10,034 nucleotides of DNA from assembly GCA_902783305.1 (NCBI GenBank), contig CACZQU010000594.1:1-10034 (forward strand), in the 5' to 3' direction. Shown here piece after piece: positions 1 to 5,533 of the stretch. Both the position numbers and the translations under genes were made by a program. Under the pieces are notes generated by a model. That model worked only from the letters and a program-made list of their open reading frames with translations. It did no database searches and was not told the DNA's origin. Source of the DNA: an uncultured Lachnospiraceae bacterium. GTDB taxonomy: Bacteria > Bacillota > Clostridia > Lachnospirales > Lachnospiraceae. The first letter of the stretch is position 1, and the number at the start of each line of letters is the position of its first letter.

Positions 1-408
1 GCGGGAAAGGCAGATTTCATCCGGGCGGATCTCATGCGCGGGGAGGATACGGAAAGTCTTCTTGGTGAGGTTTCCCGCCGCGGAGGATGTTCTTTGCTGG
101 TGTCAAATCCTCCTTATATCGCTGCGGACGAGATACGAAGCCTGATGCGGGAGGTACGTGAGCATGAGCCCGGGATTGCCCTGGACGGCGGAAAGGACGG
201 ACTTGATTTCTACCGCCGGATCAGCCGGATTGCCCCGCCCATGATACGGGACGGCGGGTGGCTGATCACGGAAATCGGATGCTCTCAGGCAGCCGATGTC
301 TGCCGCCTTTATGAGAAAGCCGGATTTACCCATATACAGGTCACAAAGGATCTGAACGGACTTGACAGGGTGGTTTCCTGCCGGAAGGAGGGAGAAACGG
401 ATGTTTGA
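1..408 (+). CDS. prmC: PrmC, release factor glutamine methyltransferase (3' part)
   Basis: This is the C-terminal part of the SAM-dependent methyltransferase that N5-methylates the glutamine of the GGQ motif in peptide release factors, in the cytoplasm. The reading frame is open from base 1, so the N-terminal helical domain and the SAM-binding glycine motif lie upstream of the window. What remains is 135 codons. The catalytic NPPY motif, which holds the substrate glutamine, is encoded at 106-117 in the context [12 protein letters not shown]. Beyond it come the family's [13 protein letters not shown] segment and the closing GLDRVV block. The stop codon lies inside the first codons of prfA, giving an 8-base overlap, so translation of the modifying enzyme and its substrate is probably coupled. 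The identity is firm from the NPPY motif plus the neighbouring prfA. The 5' end is simply cut by the window, and there is no sign of a broken gene. Confidence 0.95.
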   Translation, partial: AGKADFIRADLMRGEDTESLLGEVSRRGGCSLLVSNPPYIAADEIRSLMREVREHEPGIALDGGKDGLDFYRRISRIAPPMIRDGGWLITEIGCSQAADVCRLYEKAGFTHIQVTKDLNGLDRVVSCRKEGETDV

Positions 409-1480
409 CAGATTAGAGGATCTGCTGAGCCGCTATGAAGAGATCATGGCGGAGCTTAACAGCCCGGATGTGACAGGAAATCAGGAACGGTTTCTGAAAC
501 TGATGAAGGATCAGAATGAACTGTCTCCGATCGTGGAGGCTTACCGCGAATACAAAAAAAACGAACAGACGATATCCGATTCCCTTTCTCTTCTGGAAGA
601 GGAAAAGGATGAAGAAATGCGTCAGATGCTCAAGGAGGAGCTTTCTCTTTCCAGAGAGAAGCTGAAGGAACTGGAAACAAAGCTTAAAATTCTCCTTCTG
701 CCTTCAGATCCCAATGACAGAAAAAATGTGATTGTGGAGATCCGGGCCGGCGCGGGAGGAGACGAAGCGGCGCTTTTTGCTTCGGATATTTACCGCATGT
801 ATTCCCGATATGCGGAAAGACACAGGTGGAAGACCGAGATGCTCAGCCTGAATGAAAACGGGATCGGGGGCTTTAAGGAAGTCACATTTATGATTAACGG
901 AAGCGGGGCTTATTCCCGGCTGAAATATGAGAGCGGTGTCCATCGGGTGCAAAGGGTACCTGAGACAGAATCCGGCGGACGTATCCATACTTCTACCTGC
1001 ACGGTGGCGATCATGCCGGAGGCAGAAGAGATTGATTTCCACCTGGATCTGAATGACTGCCGGTTTGACGTATTCCGCGCATCGGGAAATGGCGGTCAGT
1101 GCGTCAATACCACCGATTCGGCAGTGCGGCTGACCCATATCCCTACCGGAATCGTGATTTCCTGCCAGGACGAGAAGTCCCAGCTGAAAAATAAAGATAA
1201 AGCACTGAAGGTTCTTCGTTCCCGGTTATATGAGATGGAACGGGAAAAACGTCACGATGAGGAAGCGGAGGCCAGGCGCAGCCAGGTGGGAACCGGAGAC
1301 CGCTCCGAGAAGATCCGGACGTACAATTTTCCGCAGGGGAGAGTGACAGATCACCGGATTCATCTGACCTTGCATCGTCTGGAAGGGATCCTTGGCGGAG
1401 ACCTGGATGAGGTGATTGACAGCCTGACAGCAGCAGATCAGGCGGCGAGGCTGAGCAAAATGGAAGAGAAAGCTTCCTGA
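401..1480 (+). CDS. prfA: Peptide chain release factor 1 (RF1)
   Basis: RF1 recognises UAA and UAG in the ribosomal A site and triggers peptidyl-tRNA hydrolysis. The protein has 359 residues, the normal family length. The N-terminal domain is helical (about 1-100). The codon-recognition motif is at residues 187-189 and reads PET rather than the PAT of E. coli RF1; a variable middle residue (PxT) is normal for the family. The catalytic GGQ is at 231-233 within [15 protein letters not shown], and Q233 is the expected target of PrmC methylation. The start at 401 is chosen over an in-frame ATG at 362. It begins MFDRLEDLL as in the family and has AAGGAGGG at 385-392, eight bases upstream, whereas 362 has no comparable site and adds 13 atypical residues. 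It overlaps prmC by 8 bases and is followed after 49 bases by a TPR lipoprotein gene. Confidence 0.97.
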   Translation: MFDRLEDLLSRYEEIMAELNSPDVTGNQERFLKLMKDQNELSPIVEAYREYKKNEQTISDSLSLLEEEKDEEMRQMLKEELSLSREKLKELETKLKILLLPSDPNDRKNVIVEIRAGAGGDEAALFASDIYRMYSRYAERHRWKTEMLSLNENGIGGFKEVTFMINGSGAYSRLKYESGVHRVQRVPETESGGRIHTSTCTVAIMPEAEEIDFHLDLNDCRFDVFRASGNGGQCVNTTDSAVRLTHIPTGIVISCQDEKSQLKNKDKALKVLRSRLYEMEREKRHDEEAEARRSQVGTGDRSEKIRTYNFPQGRVTDHRIHLTLHRLEGILGGDLDEVIDSLTAADQAARLSKMEEKAS

Positions 1481-1529
1481 CAATAATGATATTTGCCTGC
1501 TGCCTGAGGGCAGTTTTGGGGAGGAACAG

Positions 1530-2585
1530 ATGGTCAGACAGGGCAAATTTGCTCCGGTATTTCTGGTATTACTGGCAGCTTTGCTGCTTGGCGGCTGCGG
1601 GATCAGTGAGAAAGAGAGGATCTATCAGCAGGCGGTCAAGGATCTGGAGCAGGGGAGTTATGAATACGCCCAGGCGGGCTTTGAGGCAAGTATAGCCAAT
1701 GATACTTATCCCGCTCAGGCATGGCGGGGGCTGGGAATCAGCAAAATGCGCCTGGGCAATAATGAAGAAGCGGTGGACGCTTTTACCAGGGCTCTGGCCA
1801 GCGGAAAGCTGAGCAAGGGCTTGCAGAAGGATATTCTGTCCTACAGGATCACCGTGCTTCTGGAGCTGAACCGTCTGCAGGAGGCGATGGCGGACTGCCA
1901 GCAGCTTTTCCTGGTGGGAGCTCCGGATGCTGACGGATATTTTCTGACCGGCATGACCGCATTGGAAATGGATTCCTATACGGAAGCGTACTCCAATTTC
2001 GAACAGTCTTTCGGGTTGGATCCTTCCTACGACCGGGCCATACAGATCTATGAGGCATACTCGGAACGCGGGATGGAGGCCGATGGCACCCATTTTCTGG
2101 AGAAAGCACTGGAATCTCCTGCAAAATCGGACGAGGACTATTACGACAGAGGCAGAGTATATTACTATATGGAGGATTATGACAATGCCAGATCCGAGCT
2201 GATCAAGGCATCCCAGAAGGGGAATGAGGATTCTGTCCTGATGCTCGGGATGGTTTATCTGGCGAAGAATGATATCTCAAATTCCCGCGCGCTTTTTATT
2301 CAGTATATTACGGGGATGAAGCAGTCTGCGAAAGGCTACAACGGACTGGCACTGTGTGATATGAAGGAAGGAAATTACAATTCCGCCCTCGTCAATATCC
2401 AGGAGGGCCTTCCCTATGCTTCCACCGAGGAATTGCAAAGCCTTCTGTTTAATGAGGTTGTGGTCTACGAAAAAATCCTGGATTTTCAGACTGCGTATCA
2501 GAAAGCCCAGGAATATCTGGAAATGTTCCCGGATGACCAGGAGATGGTGAGGGAGCGGGTATTCTTACGGAGCCGTGTGTCCTGA
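1530..2585 (+). CDS. TPR-repeat lipoprotein, function unknown
   Basis: A 351-residue predicted lipoprotein. The N-terminus has basic residues, a hydrophobic stretch (about 8-22) and a lipobox ending LGGC with the modified cysteine at residue 23, so the mature protein should be anchored on the outer face of the membrane. The rest is a chain of helix-turn-helix tetratricopeptide-like units from about residue 30 to 345. Examples are AWRGLGISKMRLGNNEEAVD, YYDRGRVYYYMEDYDNARSE and GYNGLALCDMKEGNYNSA. TPR arrays mediate protein-protein contacts, and no catalytic domain is visible. The ribosome binding site GGGGAGG (1518-1524) is five bases before the ATG. It lies 49 bases after prfA with no terminator between, so it is probably co-transcribed with prmC-prfA. 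The link with translation factors may be positional only. I cannot name a specific role. Confidence 0.88.
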   Translation: MVRQGKFAPVFLVLLAALLLGGCGISEKERIYQQAVKDLEQGSYEYAQAGFEASIANDTYPAQAWRGLGISKMRLGNNEEAVDAFTRALASGKLSKGLQKDILSYRITVLLELNRLQEAMADCQQLFLVGAPDADGYFLTGMTALEMDSYTEAYSNFEQSFGLDPSYDRAIQIYEAYSERGMEADGTHFLEKALESPAKSDEDYYDRGRVYYYMEDYDNARSELIKASQKGNEDSVLMLGMVYLAKNDISNSRALFIQYITGMKQSAKGYNGLALCDMKEGNYNSALVNIQEGLPYASTEELQSLLFNEVVVYEKILDFQTAYQKAQEYLEMFPDDQEMVRERVFLRSRVS

Positions 2586-2599
2586 AAGGGTGAGACACA

Positions 2600-2677
2600 C
2601 AGGATCAATCAGGGGGACGGTTCTCAGGTTGATCCTGACAATCGGGGCTGAACCGTAACCTGACCGGAGCCCCCTGA
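2600..2677. repeat. Nested inverted repeats before hflX, REP-like or leader structure
   Basis: This 78-base part of the 128-base gap between the lipoprotein gene and hflX holds several inverted repeats. CAGGATCAA (2600-2608) pairs with TTGATCCTG (2629-2637), extendable by two pairs to a 16-base loop. GGGGCT (2644-2649) pairs with AGCCCC (2668-2673). A competing fold pairs TCAGGGGG (2609-2616) with CCCCCTGA (2670-2677) and ACGGTTC (2617-2623) with GAACCGT (2650-2656). TCAGGTT (2624-2630) also matches AACCTGA (2657-2663). No run of T follows, so it is not a standard terminator. The core AGGGGGACGGTTCTC resembles, from memory, dispersed intergenic repeats of clostridial genomes. The alternative is an hflX leader. 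No clear promoter was seen in the gap. Confidence 0.45.
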
Positions 2678-2713
2678 CTGCTTCCCTGGACACAGCAGCG
2701 GAGGAGACACTTT

Positions 2714-3952
2714 ATGGAAGAGATCAGACAGCTGACCGAGTCAGTGATCCTGGCGGCTGTACAGCTTCAGGGGGACGATAGTACCGGACGGTCCCTGGAC
2801 GAACTGGAGGAACTGGCGGAAACGGCAGGAGCCGTCACGGTGGGAAGGGTTATCCAGAAACGGGAGAGAGTTCATCCCGGCACATATCTGGGAAAAGGGA
2901 AGATCGATGAGGTACGTGCCATGGCTCTGGCTGCTGACGCCACAGGGATGATCTGCGATGATGAGCTTTCACCGGCTCAGATGGAAAACCTGGAGAGAGA
3001 GCTGGGAATGAAGGTCATGGACAGAACGCTCCTGATCCTGGATATATTTGCGAAAAGGGCTTTGACCAGCGAAGGGAAAATTCAGGTTGAGCTTGCCCAG
3101 CTCAGGTACAGAGCATCCAGGCTGACCGGGCTTCGCTCCAGCCTTTCCCGGCTGGGCGGAGGAATCGGGACCAGGGGGCCGGGCGAAAAAAAGCTGGAGA
3201 TGGACCGACGGCTGATCCGCGAGAGGATTTCGGTGCTGAAGAAGGAGCTTTCCGAGGTGGAAAGACACAGAACCCTTCTTCGGGAAGGGCGAGGTATGGG
3301 ACTGCGCAGAAGCGCTGCTCTGGTGGGGTATACGAATGCCGGAAAGTCGACGATATTAAATACCCTGACAGGGTCGGATGTACTGTCGGAAGACCGGCTT
3401 TTTGCCACCCTGGATCCGACCACCCGGGCGCTGACCCTTAAAGACGGCCAGCAGATTCTCCTGACCGATACGGTAGGGTTTATTCATAAGCTGCCGCACC
3501 ACCTGGTGGAGGCATTCCGAAGTACTCTCGAGGAAGTGAAATATGCGGATTACCTGATCCATGTAGTGGATGCGGCAAATCCTCAGGCGCCGATGCAGAT
3601 GGCGGTCGTCTATGACACGCTTCAGATGCTCGGGGCACAGGGCAAGACAGTGATTACGGTTTTTAATAAGCAGGATCTTCTTGAACCGGAGGAGGAGCCT
3701 TTGAGAGATTTCCATGCGGATTACACCATCCGGGCTTCGGCTGTTACCGGCGAAGGGATGGACGAACTGTGCCGGATACTGGAGACGATTCTGCTTGAGG
3801 ATATGATATCCATCGAACGGCTCTATCCTTACGGCGAGGCAGGAAAAGTGGCTCTGATCAGGGACCGGGGCCAGCTGCTGAGCGAAGAGTACACTCCGGA
3901 AGGGATTGCGGTGACCGCCCGGATTCCCAGAGATATTTACACAAAAGTATAG
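2714..3952 (+). CDS. hflX: HflX, ribosome-associated GTPase
   Basis: HflX is a translational GTPase of the OBG-HflX superfamily that binds the 50S subunit and splits stalled 70S ribosomes after stress. The protein has 412 residues. The N-terminal HflX domain (about 40-140) includes the LGKGKIDEV block from residue 59. The glycine-rich linker GGGIGTRGPGE is at 148-158, followed by a charged coiled-coil region (about 158-196). The G domain shows G1 GYTNAGKST (205-213), G2 threonines in LDPTTR, G3 DTVGF (252-256), G4 NKQD (318-321) and a G5-like SAVTG. A short C-terminal domain closes the protein. The start has GGAGGAG (2700-2706) seven bases upstream. It follows a 128-base structured gap and has no obvious promoter of its own. 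Relatives of hflX in some Firmicutes are antibiotic-inducible through leader attenuators; whether this one is cannot be told from sequence. Confidence 0.96.
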   Translation: MEEIRQLTESVILAAVQLQGDDSTGRSLDELEELAETAGAVTVGRVIQKRERVHPGTYLGKGKIDEVRAMALAADATGMICDDELSPAQMENLERELGMKVMDRTLLILDIFAKRALTSEGKIQVELAQLRYRASRLTGLRSSLSRLGGGIGTRGPGEKKLEMDRRLIRERISVLKKELSEVERHRTLLREGRGMGLRRSAALVGYTNAGKSTILNTLTGSDVLSEDRLFATLDPTTRALTLKDGQQILLTDTVGFIHKLPHHLVEAFRSTLEEVKYADYLIHVVDAANPQAPMQMAVVYDTLQMLGAQGKTVITVFNKQDLLEPEEEPLRDFHADYTIRASAVTGEGMDELCRILETILLEDMISIERLYPYGEAGKVALIRDRGQLLSEEYTPEGIAVTARIPRDIYTKV

Positions 3953-3960
3953 AAAAAAGC

Positions 3961-3989
3961 TTTACAGGAATCATCCGGTGTGCTAGAAT
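3961..3989 (+). promoter_or_regulatory. Sigma-A promoter of rpsF-ssb-rpsR
   Basis: The -35 box TTTACA (3961-3966) and -10 box TAGAAT (3984-3989) are separated by 17 bases. A TG at 3981-3982 is placed for an extended -10. Transcription would start near 3996, giving a leader of roughly 88 bases before rpsF. A weaker second candidate is TTGTGA (3996-4001) with TATTCT (4019-4024), also 17 bases apart. The first overlaps nothing coding, since hflX stops at 3952. Confidence 0.75.
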
Positions 3990-4026
3990 TACGCTTTGTG
4001 ATATCTTTATTACTGTATTATTCTTT

Positions 4027-4072
4027 TTTCCTTGCTCTTTGCAGGACAAAGGGCCATGAGACCACAAGGAGG
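4027..4072 (+). promoter_or_regulatory. rpsF leader helix covering the ribosome binding site
   Basis: In the predicted transcript TTTCCTTG (4027-4034) pairs with CAAGGAGG (4065-4072), six Watson-Crick pairs plus two G-U pairs. This buries the AAGGAGG Shine-Dalgarno of rpsF. Inside it, CTTTG (4037-4041) pairs with CAAAG (4047-4051) around a five-base loop. Autoregulation of rpsF operons by the S6:S18 complex through a leader RNA is known in many bacteria, but its diagnostic CCG box is not visible here. The regulatory role is therefore inference. Confidence 0.4.
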
Positions 4073-4083
4073 TAGTGAAAGAC

Positions 4084-4371
4084 ATGAACAAATACGAGCT
4101 GGCAATGGTCGTAAACGCCAAGATCGAGGACGAGGCTCGCGAAGCTGTCGTTGAGAAGGCGAAGGGTTATGTAACCCGGTATGGCGGAACGATCACAGAG
4201 GTTGAAGAGTGGGGCAGAAAACGCCTTGCCTATGAGATCCAGAAGATGCATGAAGGGTATTACTACTTCATTCAGTTCGAAGCAGATGCTTCAGCACCCG
4301 CCGAGATTGAGCGGAATATGCGTATCCTGGATAATGTTCTCAGATATCTTGTCGTCCGCAAGGATGCGTAA
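4084..4371 (+). CDS. rpsF: 30S ribosomal protein S6
   Basis: S6 binds with S18 to the central domain of 16S rRNA on the small-subunit platform. The protein has 95 residues, the normal length, and begins MNKYELAMVVNAKIE. It carries the conserved segments GGTITEVEEWGRKRLAYEI and the aromatic-rich GYYYFIQFEAD. The ATG at 4084 is preferred because it gives the family N-terminus; its Shine-Dalgarno AAGGAGG (4066-4072) lies 11 bases upstream, a rather long spacing. A GTG at 4075 is only two bases from that site and would add three extra residues. It is the first gene of the rpsF-ssb-rpsR operon, and its partner S18 is encoded two genes downstream. Confidence 0.97.
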   Translation: MNKYELAMVVNAKIEDEAREAVVEKAKGYVTRYGGTITEVEEWGRKRLAYEIQKMHEGYYYFIQFEADASAPAEIERNMRILDNVLRYLVVRKDA

Positions 4372-4465
4372 GACTGCCTTTTTCCCACTCGGCTTAAATA
4401 AATGGAGCCCCGTATAGACCAGCGGTTTCGAGTTCCATAAGCACCGGTACATTCGTTGGCTGACA

Positions 4466-4492
4466 CACCGCACCGGAGGATAGGGAGCGGTG
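4466..4492 (+). other. Small hairpin in the long rpsF-ssb gap
   Basis: CACCGC (4466-4471) and GCGGTG (4487-4492) form a six-pair stem with a 15-base loop, ending six bases before the ssb Shine-Dalgarno (AAAGGGG, 4498-4504). The 140-base gap between rpsF and ssb also holds a direct repeat GCACCGG at 4441-4447 and 4470-4476, and ATGGA (4402-4406) facing TCCAT (4434-4438). No T-run follows, so termination is unlikely. I see no gene, tRNA or clear promoter in the gap. Confidence 0.3.
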
Positions 4493-4511
4493 GAGAGAAA
4501 GGGGTATTATT

Positions 4512-4973
4512 ATGAATAAAGTGATTTTAATGGGACGTCTGACCAGAGATCCGGAAGTAAGATATTCAGCCGGAGAGAACAGTATGGCTGTTGCAAGGTA
4601 CACGCTTGCCGTAGACCGCAGATTCAACCGTGATGCGGAGCAGACTGCGGATTTCATCCCCTGTAAGGCTTTCGGCCGTCAGGCGGAGTTTGCGGAGAAA
4701 TATTTCCGTAAAGGACTGAAGATCGTTGTGAGCGGAAGGATCCAGACGGGCAGTTATGTGAATCGCGATAATGTAAAGGTATATACAACGGAAGTCATCG
4801 TGGACGATCAGGAGTTTGCGGAGAGCAAAGCCTCCAGCGACAGCTATCAGGCGGCGAGACAGTCTTCTCCGGCGGATCCTTCCTCTGCGTTTGGGATGGG
4901 TCAGGGTGCTTCCGATGTGGAAGGTTTTATGAATATTCCCGAGGAGCTCGAGGACGGGCTTCCCTTCGCCTGA
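4512..4973 (+). CDS. ssb: Single-stranded DNA-binding protein (SSB)
   Basis: SSB coats single-stranded DNA as a tetramer during replication, recombination and repair. The protein has 153 residues. The OB-fold covers about 1-108, starting MNKVILMGRLTRDPEVRYS and containing VARYTLAVDRRF, DFIPCKAFGRQAEFAEKYF and KGLKIVVSGRIQTGSY. A flexible linker rich in Ser, Ala and Gln follows (about 110-140). The acidic tail ends EDGLPFA, so one alanine follows the phenylalanine that in many SSBs is the C-terminal residue docking partner proteins. The start has AAAGGGG (4498-4504) seven bases upstream. The gene sits between rpsF and rpsR, the standard Firmicutes arrangement, although the 140-base gap before it is longer than usual. 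Confidence 0.97.
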   Translation: MNKVILMGRLTRDPEVRYSAGENSMAVARYTLAVDRRFNRDAEQTADFIPCKAFGRQAEFAEKYFRKGLKIVVSGRIQTGSYVNRDNVKVYTTEVIVDDQEFAESKASSDSYQAARQSSPADPSSAFGMGQGASDVEGFMNIPEELEDGLPFA

Positions 4974-5038
4974 TGAGGCAGAAGCGGGAAGGCGTGAGAG
5001 CACGTCTTTAGACGAATGATGAACAGGAGGAAACCATC

Positions 5039-5305
5039 ATGGCATTTACGAACAGAGGTGAGAGACCGGATTCTCCGATGAAAAGACGCGGCGGACGCAG
5101 GAGAAAGAAAGTCTGCGTTTTCTGCGGAAAAGAGAATAACGAGATCGATTACAAGGATGCGGCAAAGCTGCGCAAATATGTCTCGGAAAGAGGCAAGATT
5201 CTTCCCAGAAGAATTACAGGAAACTGCGCAAAGCATCAGAGGGCTCTGACGGTTGCGATCAAGAGAGCACGTCATATGTCCATTATGCCGTATATCCAGG
5301 AGTAA
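5039..5305 (+). CDS. rpsR: 30S ribosomal protein S18, zinc-ligand form
   Basis: S18 forms a heterodimer with S6 on the 30S platform. The protein has 88 residues: a basic N-terminal tail (15-24, including RRGGRRRKK) followed by the compact S18 fold with [17 protein letters not shown] and [15 protein letters not shown]. Four potential zinc ligands are present: C26, C29, C63 and H66 (CVFC and CAKH). This is the metal-binding variant of S18, as against the cysteine-free variant of other bacteria. The start has AGGAGG (5025-5030) eight bases upstream. It is 65 bases after ssb and is the last gene of the operon, with an intrinsic terminator 23 bases after its stop. Confidence 0.97.
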   Translation: MAFTNRGERPDSPMKRRGGRRRKKVCVFCGKENNEIDYKDAAKLRKYVSERGKILPRRITGNCAKHQRALTVAIKRARHMSIMPYIQE

Positions 5306-5328
5306 TATTTTACAGCACGATAGGTGAT

Positions 5329-5357
5329 CCGCTGCCCGCCCGGGCAGCGGTTTTTTT
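5329..5357 (+). terminator. Intrinsic terminator after rpsR
   Basis: CCGCTGCCC (5329-5337) pairs perfectly with GGGCAGCGG (5342-5350) around a GCCC loop, followed directly by seven T (5351-5357). This is a textbook rho-independent terminator. It separates the rpsF-ssb-rpsR unit from the gdpP-rplI-dnaB unit, whose promoter starts 17 bases later. Confidence 0.95.
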
Positions 5358-5373
5358 GCTGCTTTCCTCATTA

Positions 5374-5402
5374 TTGAAATTGTGCGTGATTTTTGGTATA
5401 AT
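5374..5402 (+). promoter_or_regulatory. Sigma-A promoter of gdpP-rplI-dnaB
   Basis: The -35 box TTGAAA (5374-5379) and consensus -10 box TATAAT (5397-5402) are separated by 17 bases, with TGG directly before the -10 (5394-5396) as an extended element. The predicted start is near 5409, giving a leader of about 94 bases before the gdpP start codon. It lies just after the rpsR terminator, so this unit should be transcribed independently. Confidence 0.82.
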
Positions 5403-5458
5403 TTCTCAGGGGAGAAGTGTTTACATGTAGAGGGGTTGACACTGGAGGAAGGCATGAA

Positions 5459-5533
5459 ATGAGAAAGAACCCTGAGGGACTTCTTTCGATTGGGAAAAAC
5501 AAATGGAAAAAATGGATTGGAAAGGGACATTGA
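5459..5533 (+). CDS. Candidate 24-codon leader ORF overlapping the start of gdpP
   Basis: An ATG at 5459 opens a 24-codon frame ending at TGA 5531-5533. Its start lies ten bases after GGAGG (5444-5448), the only good Shine-Dalgarno in the gdpP leader. It overlaps the first 31 bases of gdpP in another frame. The peptide begins MRKNPEGLL and is rich in lysine and tryptophan at its end. An even shorter frame, ATG AAA TGA, lies at 5454-5462 and is closer to the same site. gdpP itself has only a weak site, so these frames could couple or tune its translation. Equally, they may be chance. No conservation data are available here. Confidence 0.22.
   Translation: MRKNPEGLLSIGKNKWKKWIGKGH

Noticed and set aside
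362..400. Upstream ATG that would lengthen prfA by 13 residues
   Set aside because: No ribosome binding site and an atypical N-terminus; 401 has AAGGAGGG at good spacing and the family start MFDRLEDLL.
4901..5530. A 209-codon minus-strand frame across the end of ssb, all of rpsR and the gdpP promoter
   Set aside because: It is antisense to rpsR, runs through the intrinsic terminator and the promoter, and its product looks like low-complexity chance translation.
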